Shown: piece by piece, positions 44,441-53,527 of the stretch
Layout of the letters: every line of letters starts with the position of its first letter
Position numbering within the stretch: the stretch's first letter is position 1
Source: Prevotella histicola JCM 15637 = DNF00424
Lineage (GTDB): Bacteria > Bacteroidota > Bacteroidia > Bacteroidales > Bacteroidaceae
Direction of reading: 5' to 3'
Assembly (NCBI RefSeq): GCF_000613925.1
Contig: NZ_BAJX01000002.1
Coordinates: 124,001 to 188,000, forward strand
Length of the DNA: 64,000 nt
Program-made: the position numbers and the translations under genes
The notes under the pieces: model-generated
Databases searched by the model: none
What the model was told of the DNA's origin: nothing
The model's input: only the letters and a program-made list of their open reading frames with translations

Positions 44441-46744
44441 ATGAGAAGACACTTTGTACATTTCCTTTGGGGATCTCTGATAGCCGTTCTCGGCTTTATC
44501 TTTGTATTCTTCATATCCGTTTGGAATGGATGGGTTGGTTATATGCCTGACATGGATGAGCTTTCTAACCCTATAGATAAGTTCGCTTCGCAGGTATACT
44601 CTTCTGATCAACAACTCATCGGTACGTGGAATCAGGATAATAATAACCGCGTTGCCATTGACTATAACGGCTTGTCACCACATCTTGTACACGCACTTGT
44701 TGCCACAGAGGATGAGAGATTCTATGAACATTCAGGCATTGACTTCATCGCTTTAGGACGTGCTATCATCAAGAGGGGCGTCATGAGACAGGCTAGTGCT
44801 GGTGGTGGATCAACCATTACACAGCAGTTGGCAAAGCAATTGTTCTCTGAAAAGGCGCACAGTACACTGGAACGTTTACTGCAAAAGCCTATAGAATGGA
44901 TCATAGCAGTCAAACTTGAACGCCACTTTACCAAGGAAGAGATTCTTGCAATGTATTTCAATTACTTCGATTTCCTTCACAATGCGGTGGGTATTAAGCG
45001 TGCTGCGAACGTCTATTTCAATAAGGAACCACGCAAATTGACCGTTACTGAAGCGGCATTATTGGTCGGTTTATGCAAGAATCCATCTATGTTCAACCCG
45101 CTCAGACACCCAGAACGCTGCCTGCAACGCCGTAATGTGGTGCTCATGCAGATGGTAAAATCAGGCTATGTAACCAAGGCTGAGTATGCAGAACTATCCC
45201 AAAGACCACTCGGAGTACACTTTACTAAAGCCAAACCCATCAATGGTTCGGCTGATTATTTCCAAGCTTTCTTGCGTCAATACATGATGGAAAAGAAGCC
45301 AGAGCGCGACAATTACCAAGCATGGCAGGCTCGTCAGTTCGTATTAGACTCCATTGCGTGGGAGCAAGATCCACTTTATGGATGGTGTAATAAGAACATG
45401 AAGCGTAATGGAGAGCCTTATAATGTGAATACAGATGGACTTCGTATCTATACAACTATCGACACTCGCATGCAACAATACGCAGAGGAAGCGGTCAGAA
45501 AGCACGTAGGTGGCTATCTACAGGCGCAGTTCAACCAGGCAATGCGCTATAAAAAGGATGCTCCTTTCTCATCAAATATCTCTCACAGGGCTATCAAACA
45601 GATTCTCAACCGTGCCTGTCGACAGAGTCTAAGATACCGTCGGATGAAGGAACAGGGTGCTACTCCAGAGGAAATCAAGCGTAGTTTCCGCACTCCACAT
45701 GAGATGACGATCTTCACTTATCATGGAGATATTGACACAGTGATGACCCCTATCGATTCAATTCGGTACTATAAGTCATTCTTAAGGGCTGCTTTCATGA
45801 GCATGGATCCACATACTGGAGCCGTAAAGGCGTACGTTGGCGATATAGACTACCAACATTTCAAGTATGATGTGGTCATGGGAGGACGCCGACAGGTGGG
45901 TTCTACGATCAAACCGTTCCTCTATGCGCTGGCAATGCAGAATGGTATGACTCCTTGTACACTTGCTCCTAATGTTCAAAGGACGTACGGTGGATGGACA
46001 CCACGTAATGGTTCACATGCCAGATATGGGCAGGAAGTACCATTGAGATGGGGTCTTCAGCAATCAAACAACTGGATATCGGCTTATCTTATCAACCTTT
46101 TAGGTCCTACACAGTTTGTGAATATCCTGCATGACTTTGGCTTGAACAACCCAGACATTGATAAAAACACAAGTCCTGTGCTAAGTCTTGGACCGTGTGA
46201 GGTATCAGTTGGCGAGATGACAAGTGCCTATACGACATTTGCAAACGGTGGTATTCGATGCTCACCGCTCTTCGTTACGAAGATAGAAGACAGTCATGGG
46301 AATGTCATTGCTAAGTTCCAACCACTTATGACGGAGGTTATTTCCGAGATAAGCTCTTATCAAATGATTGATATGTTACGTGCTGTTATTGAGGGAGGAA
46401 CAGCCAGCAGACTGCGTTATGCATACCATCTTACGGGCGATATAGGTGGAAAAACGGGTACAACTAACAACAATTCCGATGGTTGGTTCTTGGGTATTAC
46501 GCCTGAATTGGTCAGTGGTTGCTGGGTCGGAGGTGAGGATCGTGACATCCATTTCGACAACACCAGCATGGGACAAGGTGCTACTACAGCCCTGCCAGTA
46601 TGGGCTTACTACATGCAAAAGGTCTTTGCTGACCCTCGATTAGGCTATAATCCGAACAAGAAATTTGCTATTCCTGCCAAGTTCAATCCGTGTCAAACGG
46701 CTGATACTATCAACGTAAACGGCATACAGGAGGAATACTTCTAA
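44441..46744 (+). CDS. mrcA: Class A penicillin-binding protein (PBP1A-type)
   Basis: 767 residues from the ATG at 44441 (MRRHFVHFLWGSL). Signal-anchor helix about 7-30. Transglycosylase GT51 domain with ATEDERFYEHSGIDFIALGRA (catalytic Glu, landmark), GGSTITQQLAKQLF and KLERHFTKEEILAMYFN. Transpeptidase domain with GSTIKPFLYALA (SxxK serine), SNN and KTGTTNN. It polymerises and crosslinks peptidoglycan at the outer face of the inner membrane. The longer frame from 44351 is rejected because the consensus promoter ends at 44419. Divergent from pyrB. Confidence 0.94.
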   Translation: MRRHFVHFLWGSLIAVLGFIFVFFISVWNGWVGYMPDMDELSNPIDKFASQVYSSDQQLIGTWNQDNNNRVAIDYNGLSPHLVHALVATEDERFYEHSGIDFIALGRAIIKRGVMRQASAGGGSTITQQLAKQLFSEKAHSTLERLLQKPIEWIIAVKLERHFTKEEILAMYFNYFDFLHNAVGIKRAANVYFNKEPRKLTVTEAALLVGLCKNPSMFNPLRHPERCLQRRNVVLMQMVKSGYVTKAEYAELSQRPLGVHFTKAKPINGSADYFQAFLRQYMMEKKPERDNYQAWQARQFVLDSIAWEQDPLYGWCNKNMKRNGEPYNVNTDGLRIYTTIDTRMQQYAEEAVRKHVGGYLQAQFNQAMRYKKDAPFSSNISHRAIKQILNRACRQSLRYRRMKEQGATPEEIKRSFRTPHEMTIFTYHGDIDTVMTPIDSIRYYKSFLRAAFMSMDPHTGAVKAYVGDIDYQHFKYDVVMGGRRQVGSTIKPFLYALAMQNGMTPCTLAPNVQRTYGGWTPRNGSHARYGQEVPLRWGLQQSNNWISAYLINLLGPTQFVNILHDFGLNNPDIDKNTSPVLSLGPCEVSVGEMTSAYTTFANGGIRCSPLFVTKIEDSHGNVIAKFQPLMTEVISEISSYQMIDMLRAVIEGGTASRLRYAYHLTGDIGGKTGTTNNNSDGWFLGITPELVSGCWVGGEDRDIHFDNTSMGQGATTALPVWAYYMQKVFADPRLGYNPNKKFAIPAKFNPCQTADTINVNGIQEEYF

Positions 46745-46785
46745 GGAACAGATGGGTGCTTCTGAGGCACCGATAGTTACCAATT

Positions 46786-46862
46786 AAAAAGGGCAAATGC
46801 CTTCGTTTATCCGATGGACAGATTCTGTTACGGATGGACGAGGGCATTTGTCCTTTCTTTAT
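46786..46862 (+). terminator. Intrinsic terminator of the PBP1A gene
   Basis: Long arms AAAGGGCAAATGCCTTCGT (from 46788) and ACGAGGGCATTTGTCCTTT (to 46856) enclose an inner hairpin (TCCGATGGACAGA with TCTGTTACGGATGGA). CTTT follows. 44 bp after the stop. Confidence 0.75.
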
Positions 46863-46994
46863 GTCTGGCTTTAAACTGCCGTTTTATTATTGTTTTATAA
46901 GTCGTCCGACCTATACATCAACTGCCAAAAGACATTCTTTCTCAATACGATGCCAGCCCTTTCGTTGGGCAAAAGTACAGAAAGAAAAGAACGC

Positions 46995-47540
46995 TTAAAG
47001 CTTCGTCATGTGATATCCCATGCGCTTCAGTTGCATGGCTGCACCCATCAGATAGAGCTGATGAAGCGCAGCAACATAAGCCATGAACGCCTCTTTGCTT
47101 CCAGCTTCTATGGGAAGATGACGCAGAAGACTGTTCGTGCGGGCGGCACATTCCCCAACGATGGCAGTCAATGACTTGCGTTCGTCGGCTGAAAGCAACA
47201 GAACCTTCTCACAGATGTAGTCATCCATGTGGTCATAATCAATCCGATCACGAAGATAAGTATATAGATTTTCCACCTTATTATATATAGACCAGTCTTC
47301 ATCCCAGTATTTTGCCACAGCCATACCCACATACATCATCCAGCCAAGGGAGACAGTAGGGTAGGCAGCAAACTCCTTTGTGCCATCTGGCAGATAGGCT
47401 TCAGCGATGCCCGTCCACTTCTCTTCAATGTCCGGAGCATCGGGTAACATACTGTCAACAAGGTCTTTACCTTGCAGATAGGTGACTAAATCATCTCTGA
47501 ATTTCTCTTCATTCGAAATTTGTAAATCTGCTGTTTCCAT
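46995..47540 (-). CDS. Hypothetical helical protein
   Basis: 181 residues from the ATG at 47540 (METADLQISNEEKFRDDL). The frame opens at 47645 but across the promoter and a terminator, so the later ATG is taken. No signal peptide or membrane helix is clear. It has a PTVSLGWMMYVGMAVAKYWDEDW segment (landmark) and ends LYLMGAAMQLKRMGYHMTKL. I do not recognise a named family; it is probably a conserved Bacteroidales protein of unknown function. The 250-bp gap to the PBP1A gene holds only that gene's terminator. Confidence 0.75.
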   Translation of the reverse strand: METADLQISNEEKFRDDLVTYLQGKDLVDSMLPDAPDIEEKWTGIAEAYLPDGTKEFAAYPTVSLGWMMYVGMAVAKYWDEDWSIYNKVENLYTYLRDRIDYDHMDDYICEKVLLLSADERKSLTAIVGECAARTNSLLRHLPIEAGSKEAFMAYVAALHQLYLMGAAMQLKRMGYHMTKL

Positions 47541-47566
47541 TCTCTTTCCAATTATTTTTCTGTCTG

Positions 47567-47574
47567 CAAAGTTA
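47567..47574 (-). promoter_or_regulatory. -7 element TAACTTTG of the hypothetical gene
   Basis: Minus-strand TAACTTTG, 26 bp before the ATG at 47540. Confidence 0.6.
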
Positions 47575-47586
47575 CATATTAAAGCT

Positions 47587-47617
47587 AAAAGGAGCCCTAT
47601 AACAAGGCTCCTTTTTT
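47587..47617. terminator. Bidirectional intrinsic terminator
   Basis: AAAAGGAGCC (47587-47596), a loop, then GGCTCCTTTTTT (47606-47617). T-runs lie on both sides. In the minus direction it would stop read-through from the efflux operon before the hypothetical gene. Confidence 0.7.
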
Positions 47618-47705
47618 CTTTTTCTATCTGCAAAACATGCACCATTGCTTACTCGGAGATATAGCAACGAATGCACCAAAAGGGCTGTAATACGTCACAT
47701 GAAAT

Positions 47706-47940
47706 AACCTTACAGAATTTAAACCATCACACTTTAGTTATTACACGAAAACTGATTATTTTCAACTCTGTAACCATCAGATATTCAACAGCTTACAAAA
47801 AGCAAAGTAAAAGGGCATCTTTTGCGTTGCAAAAGGGCGTCTTTTACACATCAAAAGGGCACCTTTTACCATGCAAAAGGGCATCTTTTACAACGCAAAA
47901 GATGCCCTTCTGAAATTCAATGAGTAGTTTATTTTACAAA
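47706..47940 (-). repeat. Composite 22-bp-period intergenic repeat, copy 6 (head to tail on -)
   Basis: Cores at 47809, 47831, 47853, 47875 and 47897 (head-side core degenerate, ...CCCTTCT), with separators gcgttgc, acacatc, accatgc and acaacgc. Read on the minus strand the order is R F F F F. The tail on the left has GTAACCATCAG near 47770, CTTACAAA near 47792 and CCTTACAGAATTT near 47708. It lies between the efflux operon and the hypothetical gene. Confidence 0.88.
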
Positions 47941-47975
47941 AACAGTTGTTCCTTCACTTTTCACGAAGGCAGATA

Positions 47976-49301
47976 TCATCCCTTGTTCTCCTTTTGTACT
48001 TTCTCCTCACGTGCCTTTTTTATCTTGTTCTGAATCATCTCATAGTGCGCAATAGCGTGCTTTCGCGCATTGATTATCTGGAAACGATAAACGAAACAAG
48101 TCGTGGTGAAGTAGATGACAGCTTGTATCCAAAGTGTCCGAACCTCAGGTAATATGTCGTCCAAGGTGCCCCCCATTGATGCAATGCGCAGGTAACCACG
48201 CACGCCAAAGGTTGAAGGAATCAGCCAACTGAAGCCTTGCCAATAGCCCGGAATGTTGCTTTGTGGCCACGAAGCACCCGTGAGAAAGAGCAGTGGGACG
48301 GATGTAAAGACCACCAATAGCATCACGTTCTCACGGTAACGGACAAGGCAAGAGACCGTCATACCAAAGAAAATCACCGCAAGAAGATAAGGCAGTAGCA
48401 GCCAGAAGAGGTCGGAAGCATGTGCAAGCATCGTGAATCCGAAGAAATAAGGCACAGCCATCGTCACGTAAGCTGCCATCACACAGTAGATCATAAAGTA
48501 GCAAAACGACTTTCCGAGTACTATTCTCAGGATGCCGTTATAGTGCTTCCCGATAGGAACAAGGTCCTGAAAGCGGTTGTTTTCACGTGCCGTACCCGCC
48601 GAAAGACCGATTCCCAATAGTAGTGTCTGCTGCAAAATGAGGATTAAAACCCCAGGAAGAATAGCGTTACCATAGCCTCCCGTCGTATTAAAGATAGCTT
48701 TCGCGTCCACAGCCAACGGCTCAGTGTTTATCTCCTCATCCCGTTCTGTGAACGAAAAGCTTTTGTGTTTCAGTCTTTCAGAGTTCAATTCGAGTGCTAC
48801 AGTCTGTGCAGTTTGATAGATAGCCTTGTATGTTAGCATCAGACTCATGTCACAATAAACACCCACATGCGCCTGTTCTCCACGTCCCAGTGCCCTGTCG
48901 AAGTTCTCAGGAAAGTACAAAACGCCCTTCACAGCCTGGTGTCCTACGAGGTCCTTTGCCTCCTGAAGGTTGTTACAATAGTAGGCTGCACGCACATCCG
49001 GAGACGCATCAAAGCTACGAATGAACTCACGTGATGCAGCAGAGTGGGAGAGATCGACGATGGCAACAGGCACATCGCGCACCACTTCATTGTTATATAT
49101 CCACGAATAAAGCAACGGATAAGCCAACGGAACCAGTAGGAAGAAGATCAATACGCCCTCATCCTTCACCGTACTCTTCATCTCCAGCCACCAGATATAG
49201 CAGAAAGAAGAGAGAAAATCATACAATCCCGAAACAGATTTCTTCACAGATGCCGCTGCTTTATCCATTATTGGGATTGTTTTATTCTTGTTGTTTGTCA
49301 T
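47976..49301 (-). CDS. ABC-2-type (YhhJ-like) efflux permease, second of two
   Basis: 441 residues. N-terminal cytoplasmic part, first helix near 50-70 (GVLIFFLLVPLAYPLLYSW), a large periplasmic domain (about 75-215: VPVAIVDLSHSAASREF), then five helices (ILPGVLILILQQTLLLGIGL, and FLTGASWPQSNIPGYW between helices). The tail is highly charged (KIKKAREEKVQKENKG). Typical of ABC-2 permeases of the YhhJ/YbhR family. No ATP-binding protein gene lies in the operon. Starts 11 bp after the preceding permease gene. Confidence 0.88.
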   Translation of the reverse strand: MTNNKNKTIPIMDKAAASVKKSVSGLYDFLSSFCYIWWLEMKSTVKDEGVLIFFLLVPLAYPLLYSWIYNNEVVRDVPVAIVDLSHSAASREFIRSFDASPDVRAAYYCNNLQEAKDLVGHQAVKGVLYFPENFDRALGRGEQAHVGVYCDMSLMLTYKAIYQTAQTVALELNSERLKHKSFSFTERDEEINTEPLAVDAKAIFNTTGGYGNAILPGVLILILQQTLLLGIGLSAGTARENNRFQDLVPIGKHYNGILRIVLGKSFCYFMIYCVMAAYVTMAVPYFFGFTMLAHASDLFWLLLPYLLAVIFFGMTVSCLVRYRENVMLLVVFTSVPLLFLTGASWPQSNIPGYWQGFSWLIPSTFGVRGYLRIASMGGTLDDILPEVRTLWIQAVIYFTTTCFVYRFQIINARKHAIAHYEMIQNKIKKAREEKVQKENKG

Positions 49302-49312
49302 AATTATTGCCC

Positions 49313-50530
49313 CTATGGAATATACACATATTCAAGCATTGCTCGCTTAAGGTTCCTCATTGTGAGGATAGGCAGACATGCAAAGCCAACGAGAATGATG
49401 ACATTCTGCCATGCGTCGATCAGTGGATAACCATTGAAAACACATATCTGATAGATCATATAGTAATGACGTAGAGGGATAATCTCAGCCAAAGCCTGAA
49501 TCATTCCGTCCATTGCAAAGAGTGGGAAGGTGGCACCACAGGCAGAGAAACCCACCACTGCCCACAGTGAACACACACTCATTGACATTCTCAATGACGG
49601 CATCAGACCGAATGCAAAGGCACCAAAGCCTTGTGAGGACAGCACTGTCAGCACGGCTATCAGCAGTATCATCGGCAGTCCACCAGGGTGTGGGAAGTTC
49701 AGATAACCGTATATGTACCATTCAAAACCTAAGAAAATACTCAGGAAGATAAGCGTCTGTGGGAGTAATTTGCCCGTCAGAGCAACAAAGATGTTATAGT
49801 CTGCCATCTGTATCCACTCCCTTGCACGTCCGAATTTCAGCTCTGTTCCGATGGAATAGACCGTAATAAGCAACATGAAAAGTACGAGAACGCCCGGAAT
49901 CATGATACTACTGAGATACACATTATAGCTCATCCATGGGTTACCTATCATGTGTAAGTCTATCGCTATTGGCTGAATGAAGTTCCTTATCTCCCTGTTT
50001 GTCTTTCCTAACATCTGCAATTTCGCCGAACCAACGCTCGCTGACACCAGTGTTGTTATGGTTTTGAGGTCCTTGAAGACCATTCCGCCAGCAACAAGGG
50101 TCACATTACTATAATAAAACGATACCTTCGGCTGTCGCTGAGCAATCAGATCAGCCGTCATATGGTCAGGGATATACAGGAATCCATAGATCTCTCCACG
50201 CTGAATAGCTTGTCTTGCCTCACTCACATTATTATAATGTGCCACAACACGGGTGCTTTGAAAGGCATCCAACCGTTGGATAAGTGCACGTGTAGTAGAC
50301 GTGTTGTCATTGTCAACCACGCCACAAGGCAGCTTCTCCGGCTGTCCTTCGCTCATCAAAGAAGTGAAAAAGAAGATGGTAATGATGGGGAATACTACCA
50401 TACAACAGATGTAGATAGGGTTATGAACCATTAACCCTACCTCACGGGAAGCGATAGATACTATCCTTTTCAGGCTCTCCCCAAAGGACGTAAAAGCAGA
50501 CTTCAGACTGAAAGCTCTCCTCTTTCCCAT
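49313..50530 (-). CDS. ABC-2-type (YhhJ-like) efflux permease, first of two
   Basis: 405 residues with the same layout as the next gene: helix near 37-55 (IYICCMVVFPIITIFFFTSL), a periplasmic domain (LPCGVVDNDNTSTTRALIQR) and five C-terminal helices (SIMIPGVLVLFMLLITVYSI, FSACGATFPLFAMDGMI). The two permeases probably form a heterodimer connected to the HlyD-like adaptor and TolC-like channel encoded upstream. It starts immediately after the HlyD stop. Confidence 0.88.
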   Translation of the reverse strand: MGKRRAFSLKSAFTSFGESLKRIVSIASREVGLMVHNPIYICCMVVFPIITIFFFTSLMSEGQPEKLPCGVVDNDNTSTTRALIQRLDAFQSTRVVAHYNNVSEARQAIQRGEIYGFLYIPDHMTADLIAQRQPKVSFYYSNVTLVAGGMVFKDLKTITTLVSASVGSAKLQMLGKTNREIRNFIQPIAIDLHMIGNPWMSYNVYLSSIMIPGVLVLFMLLITVYSIGTELKFGRAREWIQMADYNIFVALTGKLLPQTLIFLSIFLGFEWYIYGYLNFPHPGGLPMILLIAVLTVLSSQGFGAFAFGLMPSLRMSMSVCSLWAVVGFSACGATFPLFAMDGMIQALAEIIPLRHYYMIYQICVFNGYPLIDAWQNVIILVGFACLPILTMRNLKRAMLEYVYIP

Positions 50531-51514
50531 TTATTTTATTATCAAAGACATACCCGGTTTCAGCCCATCCACCTTCTTCACAGGGCGTGCTTTCACCTGG
50601 AAAGTCTTGAGATCATATTGTCCGTTGGTCTTTGTAGCCTTCCATACGGCATACGAACCCTGATTCTTCAACGAAGAAACGCGCAGTTCAATATCCTTGT
50701 CAAGGGCAGGAACATACGCCTTCAGCACCGTTCCCACCTTCATATTCTTAAGCTGATCCTCACGAACATTGAAGGTTCCCCACATGTCATCCACCATGGA
50801 AATACTCATTATAGGACTGCCTAAGCCTACTAATTCGCCCACTTTGGGGTAGATTGTCTCCACTTCTCCATCTGCTGTGGCACGCTGAACAGTCTCTTTC
50901 AGTACCGAACGCACCACGTCGACAGCTGAATGAGCAGCCTGTGCCTGCTTCTTTGCAGCAACCTTTGCCTCCTCACGTACGCCACTCTTTGCCAGTTCCC
51001 ATTGTGATTTCGCCACCTGAACGCCCGCCTTTGTAGCCTCGAAAGCAGCCTTTGCCTCATCACGTTTCTGTGCACTCATGACGCCTTCATCGAAGAGTCG
51101 TTGCATACGACCGTACGTTTTCTCCGCAATATCATTGGCAGCAACCGCCTGTTGATACACTTGATAAGCACTCTCTACAGTCTCTCGGCGTGTAGGAGCA
51201 GCTGTTAAAGCACTCAAAGCATCGGTAGCTCCTGCAGCAGCCTGCGCCACTTTCTCCTGTGCGGAAGCCTCTGGAATGGCTAAAGTAGCAACGATATCAC
51301 CCTTATGAACATAGTCTCCTTCCTTCACACGGATGTCGGTTACACGTCCGGGGAGCTTACATGCCACCCTATATTCGCTTACTTCAACCTCTCCTTCAAT
51401 AACTTCTTTCGTACGATCTAACGTGAAATAACCAATAACAGCTACTGCAATGACTACCGAAACAAAGCCCAATACGGCGAGTAGAATGTTATTATGTTGT
51501 GATTTTGCTGACAT
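50531..51514 (-). CDS. HlyD-family periplasmic adaptor protein
   Basis: 327 residues. N-terminal membrane anchor (ILLAVLGFVSVVIAVAVIGYF, landmark), then a biotinyl-lipoyl half (YRVACKLPGRVTDIRVKEGDYVHKGDIVATL, landmark), an alanine-rich coiled coil about 75-205, the second lipoyl half (GEVETIYPKVGELVGLGSPI) and a beta-barrel. It bridges inner-membrane permeases to the outer-membrane TolC-like channel. Located between the TolC and permease genes in the order TolC > HlyD > permease > permease. Confidence 0.92.
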   Translation of the reverse strand: MSAKSQHNNILLAVLGFVSVVIAVAVIGYFTLDRTKEVIEGEVEVSEYRVACKLPGRVTDIRVKEGDYVHKGDIVATLAIPEASAQEKVAQAAAGATDALSALTAAPTRRETVESAYQVYQQAVAANDIAEKTYGRMQRLFDEGVMSAQKRDEAKAAFEATKAGVQVAKSQWELAKSGVREEAKVAAKKQAQAAHSAVDVVRSVLKETVQRATADGEVETIYPKVGELVGLGSPIMSISMVDDMWGTFNVREDQLKNMKVGTVLKAYVPALDKDIELRVSSLKNQGSYAVWKATKTNGQYDLKTFQVKARPVKKVDGLKPGMSLIIK

Positions 51515-51549
51515 ATTGTAGTTTATCTTTTTGTCTTTTACCTTTATTA

Positions 51550-53058
51550 TTATAGTTCTCCCATAGCCTTTCTAACACCAGTCTGTGCAAGTTTTACGGC
51601 AATTTCTGCATCAATAATCGCTGTTCGAGCTGTCTGCCAGGCTGTTTGTGCTGCCATAACTTCCGTTACTGTCATCACACCTTCCTTGAAACCGACGTTT
51701 GCACAACGTAGGTTTTCGTCTGCTGCAGCCATATTCTGATGTGCTGTGGCAAGTTGTTTATTGGCATCTTTGAGCCGAAGTCGATTCTGTTCCAGTTCTA
51801 AATCAATCTTCTTTCGGGCATCTTCCAACTCTAATTGAGCTATACTTGTAGCCGTTTTTGCTGCCCTTACCTTGTATTTATTCTCTCCCCAGTTCCATAT
51901 AGGCACCTGAAGTGTGATGCCAATGTTCCACAAATCGCTGAATTTATTTTGGAAACCGTTGAAGGTATTGGGGTTCATTACAGAGTAACCAGCTGTCAAG
52001 AGGACATGGGGTAAGTACAAAGCACGCACCAATTTAGTGTTCTGTTCGCTTAAATCCACCGCATTCTGCAGTAGACGTAGCTCTGGTCTGGCTTCTTTCT
52101 GGGCTGTGCTATCTGAAGAATAAGCCGTAGAATGAGCCTCATAATTAGGTAATGGAGTAGGCGAAAGGTCTGCTGTACCCTCGTCAGCAAGCTCAATATC
52201 ACCGTCAAGGGCAATGCCACAGAGTTCACAAAGCGTCATCTTAGCCAATGAAACACCACTTTGTATGCGCGAAATCTGCAGATCTGCAGTGTTAACAACG
52301 ACATCCACCTTCAAACCATCAGCCCTTGTAGCCACTCCTTCACGTATCATCTTCTTCACATCGTCGTCCAATTTCTTCGCTAAATCGCGATATTGAATGG
52401 CAAGAGACTCCTTTCTCTTCAACGAAACAGCCAGCCAATAAGCGTTATCAACACCAAAAAGGATCAGTTGTTGCTTCAAAGCGAGATTGTTTTGTGCCAT
52501 TTCTTCACCAATAGTAGCCATGTCATTGGCTGCTTGTATGGCTCCACCCATATATATAGGTTGGCTGATGACGATCCCTGCAGCGTACACATTCTTCGTA
52601 TTAGTGCGGAAAGCGTCGTTTATGGATTGCCCTATGTTGTTGCCGGCTTGCGTCAATGGCGCTGCAATATTACTCAAAAGCTGCCCCAACTGTTGGGCTG
52701 TCTGCGTACTGATGATGCCCTGTTGTGCCAGAGAGGTGAGGTTCTGACCAATCTGATTGCCCAGTTTTCCTGCCGTGTTAGAGCCCAAATTGGCAAGAGC
52801 ACCCTTCTGTTTGTCGTTCAAAATGGATACTTCTCGTGAGAAATGTTGGTATCCTGCCAAACCATCTACACGTGGAAGGTACTTAGTTTTAGCTGATTTA
52901 TGTATATTTTCAGCTACTTCAGCCGTCATACGGGACACTTTCAGCTGGCGATTGTTCTCCAATGCCAACTCTCTACAGCGCTGTAAAGACAAAACTCCTT
53001 GGGCTTGTAAGCTGAAGGAGATGCTACTGAAAACCACAAAAAAGAAAAGTTTTCTCAT
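51550..53058 (-). CDS. TolC-family outer-membrane efflux protein
   Basis: 502 residues, signal peptide MRKLFFFVVFSSISFSLQAQG. Two outer-membrane-efflux repeats start with LSLQRCRELALENNRQLKVSR and ARPELRLLQNAVDLSEQNTKLVRA. A Gly/Gln/Asn-rich insert (about 85-150: NLGSNTAGKLGNQIGQNL) interrupts the first repeat. It forms the trimeric outer-membrane channel of the export system. First gene of the operon, 35 bp before hlyD. Confidence 0.92.
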   Translation of the reverse strand: MRKLFFFVVFSSISFSLQAQGVLSLQRCRELALENNRQLKVSRMTAEVAENIHKSAKTKYLPRVDGLAGYQHFSREVSILNDKQKGALANLGSNTAGKLGNQIGQNLTSLAQQGIISTQTAQQLGQLLSNIAAPLTQAGNNIGQSINDAFRTNTKNVYAAGIVISQPIYMGGAIQAANDMATIGEEMAQNNLALKQQLILFGVDNAYWLAVSLKRKESLAIQYRDLAKKLDDDVKKMIREGVATRADGLKVDVVVNTADLQISRIQSGVSLAKMTLCELCGIALDGDIELADEGTADLSPTPLPNYEAHSTAYSSDSTAQKEARPELRLLQNAVDLSEQNTKLVRALYLPHVLLTAGYSVMNPNTFNGFQNKFSDLWNIGITLQVPIWNWGENKYKVRAAKTATSIAQLELEDARKKIDLELEQNRLRLKDANKQLATAHQNMAAADENLRCANVGFKEGVMTVTEVMAAQTAWQTARTAIIDAEIAVKLAQTGVRKAMGEL

Positions 53059-53086
53059 TATTTTATAACCTCTAAGAATATAAATG

Positions 53087-53094
53087 CAAATATA
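53087..53094 (-). promoter_or_regulatory. -7 element TATATTTG of the efflux operon
   Basis: Minus-strand TATATTTG, 28 bp before the TolC-family ATG at 53058. Confidence 0.6.
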
Positions 53095-53198
53095 AATCTT
53101 TTAAATGATACCACAATAGAAAAACATTTCTTAATCCTTAAAATACAAGAAACTATCTATTTTTAAGGAAATATAGAACAACTTTCGAAAATAATGTT

Positions 53199-53206
53199 TA
53201 TCTTTG
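53199..53206 (+). promoter_or_regulatory. -7 element TATCTTTG of the cyd operon
   Basis: Perfect TAnnTTTG, 46 bp before the GTG of the DUF4492 gene. Divergent from the efflux operon promoter. Confidence 0.65.
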
Positions 53207-53252
53207 CAAACGCAATCTGTATTTAATACAAGAACAAGATATATTACAAATA

Positions 53253-53468
53253 GTGAAGAAAACAAGCTTCTTTTATCGTGTGTTCGACCTCTATTACGAT
53301 GGTTTTAAGCATATGACCTTAGGTAAAACACTGTGGACTGTGATTATTATCAAGCTGATAATCATGTTTCTTGTGCTTAAAGTGTTCTTCTTTCCTAACT
53401 TCTTAAAGGAGAATTCAAAGCCTGGTAAGGAAGGAGATTTCGTTGAGCAGCAGATCATGAAACGATAA
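53253..53468 (+). CDS. DUF4492 small membrane protein preceding cydA
   Basis: 71 residues, GTG start at 53253. One membrane helix (TVIIIKLIIMFLVLKVFFF, about 29-47) follows a basic/aromatic N-terminus (FFYRVFDLYYDGFKHMTLGK). DUF4492 proteins are encoded just before cydA across Bacteroidetes and are thought to be a small accessory subunit or assembly factor of cytochrome bd. 59 bp before cydA. Confidence 0.85.
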   Translation: MKKTSFFYRVFDLYYDGFKHMTLGKTLWTVIIIKLIIMFLVLKVFFFPNFLKENSKPGKEGDFVEQQIMKR

Positions 53469-53527
53469 AACGAACAACCTACAAGCGGAAAAATCAATTC
53501 TTAACATTATCAAATAACAAAAAAACA

